NCBI GenBank assembly: GCA_023511585.1
Contig: JAIMBF010000013.1
Span: 1-52,513 of the forward strand
From: Terriglobia bacterium
GTDB taxonomy: Bacteria; Pseudomonadota; Alphaproteobacteria; Acetobacterales; Acetobacteraceae
Reading direction: 5' to 3'
Length of the DNA stretch: 52,513 nt
Shown: positions 42,176-52,227 of the stretch, one piece after another
Layout: each line of letters starts with the position of its first letter
How positions within the stretch are numbered: the stretch's first letter is position 1
The notes under the pieces: generated by a model
What the model was told of the DNA's origin: nothing
Database searches by the model: none
The model's input: the letters and a program-made list of their open reading frames with translations, nothing else
Translations under genes and position numbers: made by a program

Positions 42176-43429
42176 ATGAAGCGTGAAGAAACCGGGGCGC
42201 GGTTTGGCGGCGGAGTGAAGCGGCGGAACCTGTTGGGTGCGGCAGCCGGGGCTTCGTTGCTGGCTGCGCCGTGGGTGCGCAGGGCTGCAGCGGCAGAGCC
42301 GATCCGGCTTGGCGTGCTCGTGGATATGTCGAGCTGGGGGCGCGATACCGGCGGGCCGGGCTCGGTGGTGGCGGCGCAAATGGCGGCCGAAGAAATGGGC
42401 GGGCAAATTGCCGGCCGGCCGATCGAGATCTTGGGCGGCGACCATCAGATGAAAACCGATGTCGGGCTTGAGATCGCGCGCAACTGGATCGACACGAAAG
42501 ACGTGCTGGCGATTGTGGATGTGCCGAATTCCGCCGTCGGCATTGCGATCAGCGGCTTGGCCAAGCAAAAGAATCGGCTGGCTTTGCTCTCGGGGGCGGG
42601 CTCTTCGGCGATTACCGATAAGCTTTGCAACGCCAACACGGTGCAATTCACCTACGATACGTATGCTTTGGCAAAAGTCACCACCCAGGCGCTTTCGGCG
42701 CAGGGGGTGAAGACCTGGTATTTCATCACCGCGGACTACTCTTTCGGCCATCAATTGCAGGGGGATGCCACGCGTTTCATTCAGGAAGCCGGCGGGCGCG
42801 TGCTGGGGGCGTCATTGCACCCCACCGGCACTTCCGATTTTTCCTCGCAGCTTTTGGCGGCGCAGGCTTCCAAAGCGGATGCGATTGCATTGGCCAATGC
42901 CGCATCCGACACGGTGAATACCATCAAGCAGGCGGCGGAATTCGGCATCGGAGCGACGCGCAACGGCCAGCGCGTGGCCGCGCTGTTGATGTTTCTCTCC
43001 GATGTGCATGGGCTTGGGCTCGAGACTGGGCAAGGCACGCTGATGACCACGGCCTGCTATTGGAATATGAATGCGCGCACGCGGGAATGGTCGGAGCGTT
43101 TCTTTGCGCGGGCCAAGGTGATGCCGAATATGGAGCAGGCCGGCACCTATGGCGTGGTGCTGCATTATCTGAAGGCGGTGGCGAAAGTGGGAACGGATCC
43201 GCAGGCGGCGATGCGCCAGATGCAGGCGATGCCCATCAACGACGTTTTCTTCAAAGGCACGCTGCGTGCCGATGGCCGCGCCATCCATGATATGTATTTG
43301 GCGCAAATCAAGCGGCCTTCGGAATCGAAAGAAGCATGGGATTACTTAAATATTCTCAAAACCGTGAGCGGCGAGCAAGCATTCCGCCCGGTTTCCGAAT
43401 CAAGCTGCCCCTTGCTGCACAAGGCCTAA
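42176..43429 (+). CDS. ABC transporter substrate-binding protein (Peripl_BP_6 type) of the aromatic catabolic operon
   Basis: Exported binding protein of 417 residues. A Tat-like signal KRRNLLGAAAG precedes a hydrophobic stretch ending AAAAEP. The mature part begins IRLGVLVDMSSWGRDTGGPG and follows the LivJ/branched-chain fold, with GDHQMKTDVGLEIARNWIDT and YFITADYSFGHQLQGDATRFI. A strong AGGAGG site precedes it. No permease or ATPase gene accompanies it, so it must share membrane components from elsewhere. Being first in an operon with an aromatic hydroxylase and homogentisate enzymes, an aromatic acid is the likely ligand. Confidence 0.88.
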   Translation: MKREETGARFGGGVKRRNLLGAAAGASLLAAPWVRRAAAAEPIRLGVLVDMSSWGRDTGGPGSVVAAQMAAEEMGGQIAGRPIEILGGDHQMKTDVGLEIARNWIDTKDVLAIVDVPNSAVGIAISGLAKQKNRLALLSGAGSSAITDKLCNANTVQFTYDTYALAKVTTQALSAQGVKTWYFITADYSFGHQLQGDATRFIQEAGGRVLGASLHPTGTSDFSSQLLAAQASKADAIALANAASDTVNTIKQAAEFGIGATRNGQRVAALLMFLSDVHGLGLETGQGTLMTTACYWNMNARTREWSERFFARAKVMPNMEQAGTYGVVLHYLKAVAKVGTDPQAAMRQMQAMPINDVFFKGTLRADGRAIHDMYLAQIKRPSESKEAWDYLNILKTVSGEQAFRPVSESSCPLLHKA

Positions 43430-43453
43430 TGGAACAATGAAGGAAGATATCCG

Positions 43454-44428
43454 ATGACGGCGTTTGCCAGCACTGCCGATTTAACCGAAAAACAAGTGTC
43501 TTTCGACGAATTGGGGCCCGGGCTTTATGGCTATACCGCCGAGGGGGATCCGAATTCCGGCGTGGTGATCGGCGATGAGTCCGTGTTGGTGGTGGATGCG
43601 CAAGCCACGCCGCTTTTGGCCAACGACGTGATTGCGCGCATCCGCAGCGTGACGGACAAACCCGTTCGCTACGTGGTATTGAGCCATTACCACGCCGTGC
43701 GGGTATTGGGTGCCTCGGCCTATAAGGGCGCGGAAATCATCGCTTCCGAGGTAACGCGGAAGTTGATTGCCGAGCGCGGGGCAGAGGATATGGCCAGCGA
43801 GATCGGGCGGTTCCCCCGCCTGTTTCGCGGCAAAGAGACCATTCCCGGCCTCACCTGGCCGAGCATTACGTTCGAAAAACGGATGACGTTATGGCTCGGC
43901 GCGCGCGAGGTGCAGATTATTCATATCGGCCGCTCGCACACCGCCGGCGATACCGTCGTGTGGCTGCCCAAAGAACGCGTGGCCTTTGCCGGCGATACGG
44001 TGGAATACGGTGCAACGCCCTATTGTGGGGATGCGCATTTCACCGATTGGGGGGCAACGCTGGATGCGTTAGAGCAACTCGGCGCCGAACGGTTGGTGCC
44101 GGGGCGCGGGCGTAGCCTGATGAACAAGAAAGAAGTTGCGGAGGGGATTGCCGGAACGCGGGCATTCGTTACCGATTTGTTTGCGCTGGTCAAAAAGGGC
44201 GTGGCGCGCGGCGCGACATTGAAACAAATCTATGATGAAGCCATGGCGACATTGCGGCCGCGTTACGGGCATTGGGTGATATTCGAGCACTGCATGCCGT
44301 TCAATGTCAGCCGCGCGTATGACGAAGCAAACGGCATCGATTGGCCGCGCATCTGGACCGCTGCGCGCGATCTGGAGATGTGGCAAGCGCTGGAACAAGC
44401 GGCACCCGAGCCAAAAGCAAATCCATAG
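43454..44428 (+). CDS. MBL-fold protein with degenerate metal site
   Basis: 324-residue metallo-beta-lactamase-fold protein, no signal peptide. The canonical HxHxDH is HYHAVR (78-83), so Asp and the last His are replaced by Val and Arg. His162 (GRSHTAGD) and Asp181 (FAGDTVE) are kept, but the final His of the usual VPGHG is Arg218 (VPGRGRS). Four of seven usual ligands remain, so at most one metal ion could be held in a normal way. It lies 24 bases after the binding-protein gene and 7 before the hydroxylase gene. The role may be lactone/thioester hydrolysis by another mechanism, or ligand binding. Confidence 0.85.
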   Translation: MTAFASTADLTEKQVSFDELGPGLYGYTAEGDPNSGVVIGDESVLVVDAQATPLLANDVIARIRSVTDKPVRYVVLSHYHAVRVLGASAYKGAEIIASEVTRKLIAERGAEDMASEIGRFPRLFRGKETIPGLTWPSITFEKRMTLWLGAREVQIIHIGRSHTAGDTVVWLPKERVAFAGDTVEYGATPYCGDAHFTDWGATLDALEQLGAERLVPGRGRSLMNKKEVAEGIAGTRAFVTDLFALVKKGVARGATLKQIYDEAMATLRPRYGHWVIFEHCMPFNVSRAYDEANGIDWPRIWTAARDLEMWQALEQAAPEPKANP

Positions 44429-44435
44429 GCGCGCC

Positions 44436-46103
44436 ATGCCGTACACATATCCGCGCTACGCTTACCAACGTCCTGCCGAATTTGCCTCCGGCTTCGGCGA
44501 ACATCGCGTGGTTGTGGCGGGGGGCGGGATGGTGGGGCTCACGATGGCGCTTGCGCTTGCGCATGAGGGCCTCAAAGTGGTGCTGCTTGATGAAGACGAT
44601 ACCGTTTCGGAAGGTTCGCGCGCAATCTGCATCGCCAAGCGTTGCCTGGAGATTTACCAGAGGCTCGGCCTCGGGCGGCGGCTTTTGGCAAAAGGCGTAA
44701 CCTGGAACACCGGGCGCGTGTATTTCCGGGATCGACAAATCTACAGCTTCAACCTTCTGCCCGAAGAGGGGCACGAATACCCCGCTTTCATTAACATACA
44801 GCAATATTATTTGGAAGAATATCTCGTTGATGCGTGCCGAGAAGCGGGCGTGGAGTTGCGTTGGCGCAACCGTGTTGTCGGCGTGGAGCAGCATCCCGAT
44901 CATGTTTTGTTGAGTGTGGAAACGCCGGAAGGGCGCTATCGCATTGCCGCGGAATGGCTGCTCGCCTGCGACGGCGCGCGATCTTTCATTCGCGAATCGA
45001 TGGGCTTGCCGTTCAGGGGCAAAGTGTTTCGCGATCGTTTCTTGATTGCCGACGTGCGCATGCATGCCTCATTCCCCAACGAGCGTTGGTTTTGGTTTGA
45101 TCCGCCGTTTCATCGTGGCCAATCGGTGTTGCTGCATCGGCAGCCCGACGACGTTTGGCGCATTGATTTCCAGTTGGGCATGGAAGCGGATCCCGAGGTC
45201 GAACGCAGGCCGGAGCGCGTGATTCCCCGCGTGCGTGCCATGCTCGGCCCGGATGTTCCTTTTGAATTGGAATGGGTCAGCGTCTATACGTTCCGCTGCC
45301 GCCGGCTTCAGCGTTTTGTGCATGGGCGGACCATTTTTGTCGGCGATTCGGCCCACCAGGTGAGCCCTTTCGGGGCACGCGGCGGCAATGCCGGAATTCA
45401 AGACGCCGACAATCTGGCCTGGAAATTGGCCGCGGTGCTTTCCGGCAAAGCGCCCGAGGCGCTGTTGGAAAGCTACAACGCGGAACGGGTCGCCGCTGCG
45501 GATGAGAACATTTTGAACTCCACGCGCAGCACCGATTTCATCACGCCGAAATCGGAGGCGGCGCGCGCGTATCGCGATGCGGTGTTGACCCTTGCCGAGC
45601 ACTATGCGTTTGCGCAGCCTTTCGTGAATTCCGGCCGGCTTTCGCGCCCCGCGATTTTAAGCGAAAGCCCGCTGAATTACCCGAAAAGCGCGCATTGGGC
45701 CGGAGGGCTTCCCCTCGGCGCACCGGCAACGGATGCGCCGGTACAACACAACGGCAAACCGGACTGGCTGCTGCACCACCTCGGCGATGCATTCACCTTG
45801 CTGTGTTACGGGGATCCCAAAGACTTTGCCGAAGCCAAAAAATTTGCGCGTGCGAATGGTCTCCGGTTAACCATTATAACACCCGAACCGTCGGCATCGG
45901 TATCCGGGAACGGCGAAACGCACCTTCATGACTCGGAGGGGCTGGTGCAGCGTCGCTACGCTCTGCCCGAGGGCGGCGTGATCCTGTTTCGGCCGGATCA
46001 GCATGTTTCCGCGTTGTTTGATCGTTTTGATACCGATGAGGTTGGCGCGGCACTCTCGCATGCACTGGCGAACCCGATGATGAACATGGAAAACGTGCCA
46101 TGA
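44436..46103 (+). CDS. FAD-dependent aromatic hydroxylase (PheA/TfdB/MhpA-like)
   Basis: Class A flavoprotein monooxygenase, 555 residues. The dinucleotide site is VVVAGGGMVGLTMALALAHEGLKVVLLDED (33-62 region), the DG motif is LLACDGARSFIRE, and the GD motif is FVGDSAHQVSPFGARGGNAGIQDADNLAWKL. A C-terminal thioredoxin-like region (about 430-550) completes the PheA/MhpA-type architecture. Such enzymes use NAD(P)H and O2 to hydroxylate phenols. Position before hmgA and fahA suggests that it produces homogentisate or a close analogue, for instance from a hydroxyphenylacetate; this is inference. ATG 44436 is chosen just after the MBL stop. Confidence 0.88.
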   Translation: MPYTYPRYAYQRPAEFASGFGEHRVVVAGGGMVGLTMALALAHEGLKVVLLDEDDTVSEGSRAICIAKRCLEIYQRLGLGRRLLAKGVTWNTGRVYFRDRQIYSFNLLPEEGHEYPAFINIQQYYLEEYLVDACREAGVELRWRNRVVGVEQHPDHVLLSVETPEGRYRIAAEWLLACDGARSFIRESMGLPFRGKVFRDRFLIADVRMHASFPNERWFWFDPPFHRGQSVLLHRQPDDVWRIDFQLGMEADPEVERRPERVIPRVRAMLGPDVPFELEWVSVYTFRCRRLQRFVHGRTIFVGDSAHQVSPFGARGGNAGIQDADNLAWKLAAVLSGKAPEALLESYNAERVAAADENILNSTRSTDFITPKSEAARAYRDAVLTLAEHYAFAQPFVNSGRLSRPAILSESPLNYPKSAHWAGGLPLGAPATDAPVQHNGKPDWLLHHLGDAFTLLCYGDPKDFAEAKKFARANGLRLTIITPEPSASVSGNGETHLHDSEGLVQRRYALPEGGVILFRPDQHVSALFDRFDTDEVGAALSHALANPMMNMENVP

Positions 46104-46339
46104 GTCTTCGCACCGAACCTCGCCTCTCTCGGCACGATGATATCTTCGCCGCCTTGATGGATGCGCATCGCGACTTGGATCCCCAAGAATCGCGCAGGCT
46201 GGATGCCGAGATCGTGTTATTGCTGGCCAACCATATCGGGGATGCCGAAGTGGTCCTGCAGGCCATTACGCTTGCGCGTTCGTTGCATGGCGAAAAATCA
46301 CGGAAACCCGAGGACGCAGAGCAAGGAGAGTTTTCATGA
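46100..46339 (+). CDS. DUF2783 domain protein
   Basis: 79-residue, highly acidic/helical protein with no signal peptide. The core [21 protein letters not shown], then [27 protein letters not shown], matches my recollection of DUF2783, whose members are encoded beside aromatic hydroxylases. Both ends are in ATGA overlap, with the hydroxylase before and hmgA after, implying fixed stoichiometry and possibly a small partner of the hydroxylase. No catalytic residues are evident. Confidence 0.75.
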   Translation: MSLRTEPRLSRHDDIFAALMDAHRDLDPQESRRLDAEIVLLLANHIGDAEVVLQAITLARSLHGEKSRKPEDAEQGEFS

Positions 46340-47658
46340 ACGTGGTCACGAAAGCAACCGAGGCCGAAAGCGCCGCCGGCCTGAACTATCTCTCCGGTTT
46401 TGGTAACGAGTTCGCGACCGAGGCGATTGCCGGAGCATTGCCGGTCGGCCAAAATTCCCCCCAGCGCCCGCCTTTTGGTCTTTACGCGGAACAATTCTCC
46501 GCAACCGCTTTCACCGTGCCGCGAAAAGAAGCGCGCCGGACTTGGTTCTATCGGATCCGACCCTCGGCCTTGCACGGCCCGTATCGGCGCATCGCGCAAG
46601 GCGTTTTTGCCGGCCCGCTGGCGGAACCCAATCCCAACCGGCTGCGCTGGAACCCGTTGCCGATTCCCGATGCGCCGACGGATTTTCTCGACGGGCTGCA
46701 TAGCATGTGCATGAACGCTCCGGCGACGAGCCCGCAGGGCATCAGCGTGCATGTGTATGTGGCCAACCGGTCCATGGAGCGCGTTTTCTTCGATGCCGAC
46801 GGCGAGTTGCTCCTGGTTCCGCAATTGGGCCGGCTCCGGCTGTTCACCGAATGCGGCAGGCTGGACGTGGATCCGGGCGAAATTGCGGTGATCCCGCGCG
46901 GCATGCGTTTCCGTGTCGCCCTACGCGACAGCGCCGCACGCGGTTACGTGTGCGAAAATCACGGTGCGGCGTTAAGGCTTCCCGATCTCGGTCCGATCGG
47001 CGCGAACGGGCTTGCCAATCCGCGGGACTTTCTTGCGCCTGTCGCATGGTATGAGGATCGCGACGAGCCCACGGTGCTTGTTCAGAAATATCAAGGCACG
47101 TTGTGGGAAACCACGCTCGATCATTCGCCGTTCGATGTCGTGGCCTGGCACGGCAACGCCGCGCCGTACAAGTACGATCTCTCGCGGTTCAACACGATCA
47201 ACACGGTCAGTTTCGATCATCCCGATCCTTCCATTTTCTGTGTCTTGACATCGCCGACGCCCGTTGCCGGGGTTGCCAATTTGGATTTCGTCATCTTTCC
47301 TCCGCGTTGGATGGTGGCCGAGAACACCTTCCGCCCGCCCTGGTTCCACCGCAATGTCATGAGCGAATGCATGGGTTTGGTTTACGGTGCTTACGATGCA
47401 AAAGCGGAAGGATTCGTTCCCGGCGGTATGTCGCTGCACCCGTGTATGAGCGCCCACGGCCCGGATGCCGCCACCACCGAGCGCGCCATGGAAGCCGAGC
47501 TCAAGCCCATGAAAATCGAAAACACGCTCGCCTTTATGTTCGAAGCGAGCATGGTCTTGCGTCCGACGGAGTTTGCGCTGCAAACCGATGCATTGCAGCA
47601 TGATTACGATTCGTGCTGGAATGGACTTCGCAAATTCTTTAAAGGCAGCCCGGCATGA
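46336..47658 (+). CDS. hmgA: Homogentisate 1,2-dioxygenase
   Basis: Non-heme iron enzyme that opens the ring of homogentisate to maleylacetoacetate. The 440-residue protein starts with the family's [15 protein letters not shown] and contains [18 protein letters not shown]. The iron ligands are His338 and Glu344 ([12 protein letters not shown]) and His374 (SAHGPD), offset by three from human His335/Glu341/His371. The position usually occupied by Phe in MSEFMG is Cys here. Overlaps with the DUF2783 gene and fahA show one operon. Confidence 0.97.
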   Translation: MNVVTKATEAESAAGLNYLSGFGNEFATEAIAGALPVGQNSPQRPPFGLYAEQFSATAFTVPRKEARRTWFYRIRPSALHGPYRRIAQGVFAGPLAEPNPNRLRWNPLPIPDAPTDFLDGLHSMCMNAPATSPQGISVHVYVANRSMERVFFDADGELLLVPQLGRLRLFTECGRLDVDPGEIAVIPRGMRFRVALRDSAARGYVCENHGAALRLPDLGPIGANGLANPRDFLAPVAWYEDRDEPTVLVQKYQGTLWETTLDHSPFDVVAWHGNAAPYKYDLSRFNTINTVSFDHPDPSIFCVLTSPTPVAGVANLDFVIFPPRWMVAENTFRPPWFHRNVMSECMGLVYGAYDAKAEGFVPGGMSLHPCMSAHGPDAATTERAMEAELKPMKIENTLAFMFEASMVLRPTEFALQTDALQHDYDSCWNGLRKFFKGSPA

Positions 47659-48944
47659 TGGATGGAGTCATTGCGCCGGAGCGGAAGAGCTGGGTTCCAT
47701 CTGCCAACGGGCATCCGGATTTTCCTATCCAGAATCTTCCGCTCGGCGTCTTTTCCCCACCAGGGAAAGAACCGCGCGGCGGCATCGCTATCGGAGAGAT
47801 GATTTTTGATATCGCCGCTGCTCTCGAGGCATCGGTTTTTACCGGTGCGGCGCGCGAGGCGGCGGAGGCCGCAAGTGCCGCAACGCTGAACAAATTTTTG
47901 AGCTTGCCTGCAAGCGCGCGGCGCGCGTTGCGAAGCGCGGTTGCGGATGTCTTGGATATCAATCATAAACAGCGGCCGGAGCTTTTGCACCGCGCCGATG
48001 AATGCACGCTTCATCTTCCGGTGGAAATCGGCGATTACACCGATTTTTTCGCCGGCATTCATCATGCCACAAACACGGGCCGACAATTCCGCCCGGATAA
48101 CCCGCTGCTTCCCAATTACAAATATGTTCCCGTTGCGTATCATGGACGCGCCTCTTCGGTAGTGGTTTCCGGCACAGAAGTGCGTCGGCCCAACGGGCAA
48201 CGCAAACCTGCGGCGGAAACGGTGCCGAGCTTCGGCCCGAGCCGAAATCTTGATTTCGAGCTTGAACTCGGCATCTGGATGGGGCCCGGCAATGCGCTCG
48301 GTGAGCCGATCCCGATCGCTGGTGCCGCAGAGCATATCGCCGGGTTTTGCCTGCTGAACGATTGGTCCGCGCGCGATATTCAGGGCTGGGAGTATCAGCC
48401 GCTCGGCCCGTTTTTGGCGAAGAATTTTGCCACCACCGTCTCGCCCTGGATCATTATGCCCGAAGCCTTGGCGCCGTTTCGGATTCCGCAACCGCCGCGC
48501 CCGGAGGGCGATCCGCAGCCGCTTGCGTATCTATGGGATGAGAACGATCAACGCTCCGGGGCGTTGGCGATTATGCTCGAGGTGCTGTTGCTTTCTCCGG
48601 GAATGCGGGAGAAAGGCATGGCGCCGCAGCGCATTTCAGTGAGCAACACCAAATATCTTTACTGGACCGTGGCGCAAATGGTCGCACACCATACCTGCGG
48701 GGGTTGCAATTTGCGTCCGGGAGATTTGTTCGGATCAGGAACAATCTCCGCGCCCACCCCGGACGGGTTCGGCAGTCTTTTGGAAATCACCGAAGGAGGA
48801 CGAAAGCCGCTTGCGCTTTCTTCGGGCGAACAGCGGCGGTTTTTGGAAGACGGCGACGAAGTGATCTTTCGCGCCTATTGCGAAAAAGACGGTTACCCGC
48901 GCATCGGCTTCGGCGAGTGCCGCGGTATCGTTCGCCCGGGGTAA
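47655..48944 (+). CDS. fahA: Fumarylacetoacetase
   Basis: Hydrolyses fumarylacetoacetate to fumarate and acetoacetate, ending the homogentisate pathway. 429 residues: an SH3-like N-terminal domain ([25 protein letters not shown]) and the catalytic domain with [16 protein letters not shown] (metal Asp and catalytic His), [16 protein letters not shown], and LGIWMGPGN with the metal glutamates. [21 protein letters not shown] is the third signature. It overlaps hmgA by ATGA. No maleylacetoacetate isomerase gene lies nearby, so isomerisation must be done by an enzyme encoded elsewhere or spontaneously with glutathione. Confidence 0.97.
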   Translation: MMDGVIAPERKSWVPSANGHPDFPIQNLPLGVFSPPGKEPRGGIAIGEMIFDIAAALEASVFTGAAREAAEAASAATLNKFLSLPASARRALRSAVADVLDINHKQRPELLHRADECTLHLPVEIGDYTDFFAGIHHATNTGRQFRPDNPLLPNYKYVPVAYHGRASSVVVSGTEVRRPNGQRKPAAETVPSFGPSRNLDFELELGIWMGPGNALGEPIPIAGAAEHIAGFCLLNDWSARDIQGWEYQPLGPFLAKNFATTVSPWIIMPEALAPFRIPQPPRPEGDPQPLAYLWDENDQRSGALAIMLEVLLLSPGMREKGMAPQRISVSNTKYLYWTVAQMVAHHTCGGCNLRPGDLFGSGTISAPTPDGFGSLLEITEGGRKPLALSSGEQRRFLEDGDEVIFRAYCEKDGYPRIGFGECRGIVRPG

Positions 48945-48964
48945 GGATTATTCATCAGCCGGCA

Positions 48965-50416
48965 TCAACCCAGCTTGTGCTTCAAGATTTCATTAACCAG
49001 CGCAGGGTTCGCTTTGCCGGCCATGGCCTTCATCACCTGGCCGACGAAAAAGCCGAATAATCTTTCTTTGCCTGCTTTGTAGGCCGCAACTTCCTTGGGA
49101 TGCGCGGCAAGCACGGCGGTCACGGCCTGTTCGATCGCGCCCGTGTCGGTCACTTGGCGGAGACCTTTGCGCTCCACAATGACGGCCGGAGCCTCGCCGG
49201 TTTCCACCATGATCTCAAAAACGTCTTTGGCAATGCGCCCGCTGATGGTGCCGTCGGCCAACAAATCCAAAAGTTCGCCGAGCGCTTGGGCGGAAACCGG
49301 GCTTTGTTCTATGGAACGCCCGGTTCGATTGAGCACGGCAAAAAGCTCGCCCATCACCCAATTGGCAGTAAGCTTGGCATCGCGGCCTTTGGCCACTTCT
49401 TCGAAATAATCCGCGGTTGCTTTTTCGCTCACCAGCAATGTCGCATCGTAAGCGGAAAGCCCATAGTGCTGCATGAAGCGGCGCTTTTTGGCATCCGGCA
49501 ATTCCGGCAAGTTGGCGCGGAGCTCCTCAAGCCATGCCTCGTCGATAACCAGCGGCAAAAGATCCGGGTCCGGAAAGTAACGATAATCGTGCGCTTCTTC
49601 CTTGCTGCGCATCGCGCGCGTCACACCGCGTTGCGGATCAAACAAGCGCGTTTCCTGCTCGACCACGCCGCCCGATTCCCAAACCTCTACCTGACGCCTG
49701 GCCTCCGCCTCGATCGCCTGCATGACAAAGCGGATGGAGTTCACGTTTTTCACTTCGCAACGTGTGCGAAACGGCTCACCCGGCTTCCGCACGGATACGT
49801 TGATGTCGGCCCGGAGCGAGCCTTCCTCCATATTGCCGTCGCACGTGCCGAGATAGCGCATAATGCTGCGAAGTTTGCGCAAATACGCGCCGGCTTCCTC
49901 GGGGCTGCGCATATCCGGTTCGCTGACGATTTCCATCAACGCCACGCCCGCGCGGTTAAGATCGATATAAGATTTGGTGGGATGCTGGTCGTGCAGCGAT
50001 TTGCCGGCATCTTGTTCCAAATGCAACCGCGTGATGCCGATGGTTTTGGTCGTGCCGTCGGCAAGTTCGATTTCAATGCTGCCATGGCCGACAATCGGAT
50101 GCTGATATTGGCTGATTTGATAGCCGGCGGGAAGATCGGGATAGAAATAGTTTTTGCGATCGAAACGGCTGACCAGATTGATATGCGCGTTCAAACCAAG
50201 CCCGGTGCGCAGCGCTTGCGCGACGCATTCGCGGTTGATCACCGGCAACATGCCGGGAAAGGCGGCATCCACGAAGCTCACCTGCGTGTTCGGTTCGGAT
50301 CCGAAATGTGCAGCCGCCCCGGAAAACAGCTTGGCTTTGCTGATAACCTGGGCATGCACCTCGAGGCCGATGACAACCTCCCAAGGCCCGGTTTCGCCCT
50401 CGATCATATAGCCCAT
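48965..50416 (-). CDS. gatB: Asp-tRNA(Asn)/Glu-tRNA(Gln) amidotransferase subunit B
   Basis: Binds misacylated tRNA and activates the glutamyl/aspartyl side chain with ATP. 483 residues: the N-terminal cradle domain begins [22 protein letters not shown], contains [20 protein letters not shown] and [19 protein letters not shown], with the [14 protein letters not shown] segment; the C-terminal YqeY-like tail ends [14 protein letters not shown]. It is three bases after gatA, with gatC upstream in the order gatC-gatA-gatB. It converges on fahA with only 20 bases between. Confidence 0.97.
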   Translation of the reverse strand: MGYMIEGETGPWEVVIGLEVHAQVISKAKLFSGAAAHFGSEPNTQVSFVDAAFPGMLPVINRECVAQALRTGLGLNAHINLVSRFDRKNYFYPDLPAGYQISQYQHPIVGHGSIEIELADGTTKTIGITRLHLEQDAGKSLHDQHPTKSYIDLNRAGVALMEIVSEPDMRSPEEAGAYLRKLRSIMRYLGTCDGNMEEGSLRADINVSVRKPGEPFRTRCEVKNVNSIRFVMQAIEAEARRQVEVWESGGVVEQETRLFDPQRGVTRAMRSKEEAHDYRYFPDPDLLPLVIDEAWLEELRANLPELPDAKKRRFMQHYGLSAYDATLLVSEKATADYFEEVAKGRDAKLTANWVMGELFAVLNRTGRSIEQSPVSAQALGELLDLLADGTISGRIAKDVFEIMVETGEAPAVIVERKGLRQVTDTGAIEQAVTAVLAAHPKEVAAYKAGKERLFGFFVGQVMKAMAGKANPALVNEILKHKLG

Positions 50417-50419
50417 GGT

Positions 50420-51901
50420 TCAGACCCCCGCGCGGATTTGCGGCAGATGCGTGAAACCGGCCGCGCGCTCCAGCGCCGCGGCAACGGCAAAAACGGTCTC
50501 TTCATCGAACGGCCGCCCGATCAACTGCAAACCCAGCGGCAAGCCCTGGGCATCGAGCCCGGCGGGCACCGAGATAGCGGGAAGGCCCGCCATGCTGGCG
50601 GGAACGGTGAAAATATCGTTGAGATACATCTGCACGGGATCATCCATCTTCGCACCTTGCTCGAACGCGGCAGATGGCGCGGTCGGCGTCAGCAACACAT
50701 CCACGCGGGAGAAGGCTTCCGTGAAATCGCGCAAGATCAAGGCGCGGACTTTCTGCGCCCGCAGGTAATAGGCCTCGTAATATCCGGCCGAAAGCACGTA
50801 GGTGCCGATCAAAATTCGGCGTTTCACTTCCGGGCCGAAACCTTGCGCGCGGGTGCGTTCGTAAAGCTCCAGCAAATCATCGCTCTCCACCCGCATGCCG
50901 AAGCGCACGCCGTCGTAGCGTGCCAGGTTGGAAGAAGCCTCGGCGGGCGCGACGATGTAATAGGTGGCAAGACCGTATTTGGTGTGCGGCAGCGAAACTT
51001 CCTGGGCATCGGCGCCGGCATCTTTCAGCCAGGCCATGCCCCGTTCCCAAAGCTCTTCGATCTCGGCCGGCATTCCCGGCGCGCGGTATTCGCGCGGAAT
51101 GCCGATTTTCAACCCCTTGATGCTGCGCCTGCACGCGGCTTCGTAGTCCGGCACGGGCCGGTCGGCCGAGGTGCTGTCTTTCGGGTCATGCCCGGCCATG
51201 GAGCGGAGCAGAATGGCGCAGTCTTCCACGGTGCGGGCAAACGGGCCGGCTTGATCGAGCGAGGAGGCGAAGGCCACAATGCCCCAACGGCTGCAGCGGC
51301 CATAGGTGGGCTTGATGCCGGCAATGCCGCAAAAAGCCGCCGGCTGGCGAATGGAGCCGCCGGTATCCGTGCCGGTGGCGCCGAGCGCGAGCTGCGCCGC
51401 TACCGCTGCGGCGGAGCCTCCGGAAGAGCCGCCGGGAACGAGCTTTGCCGCCTCCGCGCCTTTTCTTTTCCAAGGGTTCTCCACCGGGCCGAAGGCCGAA
51501 GTCATGTTGGAAGAGCCCATGGCGAATTCGTCGAGATTGGCTTTGCCGAGAAACACCGCCCCGTCGCGCTTGAGCTGGGCGGTGACGGTGCTTTCATAGG
51601 GCGGCACGAAAGGGGCAAGGATGCGGCTTCCCGCCGTGGTGCGCACGCCTTCGGTGCAGAAAAGATCCTTGATGGCAAGCGGAATGCCGGCAAGCGGCCC
51701 GGCATCGCCGCGGGCAAGCGCTTGATCGGCGGCTTCGGCTTGGCTCTTGGCGAGCTCTTCGGTGACGGTGATATAGGCATTCAGCCGCGGATTGAGCGCG
51801 GCAATCGCCTCCAAATGGGCCTCCGTCAGCTCGGCGGCGGAAAACTCCCGCCCGCGCAGGCGCTTGCGGGCCTCGGCAAGGGTGAGTTCGGTGAGCCGCA
51901 T
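50420..51901 (-). CDS. gatA: Asp-tRNA(Asn)/Glu-tRNA(Gln) amidotransferase subunit A
   Basis: Glutaminase subunit that supplies ammonia for the amidation. The 493-residue amidase-signature protein has the catalytic Lys in [11 protein letters not shown] (near 78), and the cis-Ser and nucleophile Ser in [33 protein letters not shown]. The [16 protein letters not shown] opening is typical. Its start shares one base with the gatC stop, so the two are co-translated. Confidence 0.97.
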   Translation of the reverse strand: MRLTELTLAEARKRLRGREFSAAELTEAHLEAIAALNPRLNAYITVTEELAKSQAEAADQALARGDAGPLAGIPLAIKDLFCTEGVRTTAGSRILAPFVPPYESTVTAQLKRDGAVFLGKANLDEFAMGSSNMTSAFGPVENPWKRKGAEAAKLVPGGSSGGSAAAVAAQLALGATGTDTGGSIRQPAAFCGIAGIKPTYGRCSRWGIVAFASSLDQAGPFARTVEDCAILLRSMAGHDPKDSTSADRPVPDYEAACRRSIKGLKIGIPREYRAPGMPAEIEELWERGMAWLKDAGADAQEVSLPHTKYGLATYYIVAPAEASSNLARYDGVRFGMRVESDDLLELYERTRAQGFGPEVKRRILIGTYVLSAGYYEAYYLRAQKVRALILRDFTEAFSRVDVLLTPTAPSAAFEQGAKMDDPVQMYLNDIFTVPASMAGLPAISVPAGLDAQGLPLGLQLIGRPFDEETVFAVAAALERAAGFTHLPQIRAGV

Positions 51902-52188
51902 TATTCCACCACCTTGGGAACGGCGAAATAATCGCCCGCCCGATCCGGCGCGTTGGCCAAAATCTGCTCGCGGATATTGCCGTCCGTGACCAGATCTTCG
52001 CGCATTTTCAGTGCCATTTGGGTAGGACCGGTGAGCGGCTCCACATGGGTTACGTCCAGTTCGTTCAACTGCTCGATCCAGCCGAGAATGCCGTTCAGCT
52101 CCGCTTGCAGGCGGGGCAGTTCGGCCTCTTCGAGGTGGATCCGGGCAAGGCGGGCAATGCGGCGCACGGTGGCGGAATCAAGAGACAT
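51901..52188 (-). CDS. gatC: Asp-tRNA(Asn)/Glu-tRNA(Gln) amidotransferase subunit C
   Basis: Small scaffold that wraps GatA and helps it join GatB. 95 residues with the typical [23 protein letters not shown] opening, [15 protein letters not shown] helix, [21 protein letters not shown] and the C-terminal [10 protein letters not shown]. It is the first gene of the gatCAB run; 39 bases separate it from the divergent ruvX start. Confidence 0.96.
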   Translation of the reverse strand: MSLDSATVRRIARLARIHLEEAELPRLQAELNGILGWIEQLNELDVTHVEPLTGPTQMALKMREDLVTDGNIREQILANAPDRAGDYFAVPKVVE

Positions 52189-52227
52189 GGATCATCCTTG
52201 GCGAAAACGGAGAGCCGGACCATAACG

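Noticed and set aside
49100-51931. 943-codon open frame antisense to gatB and gatA.
   Set aside because: Both sense genes are textbook GatB and GatA in the expected order; the antisense frame is a codon-bias artefact.
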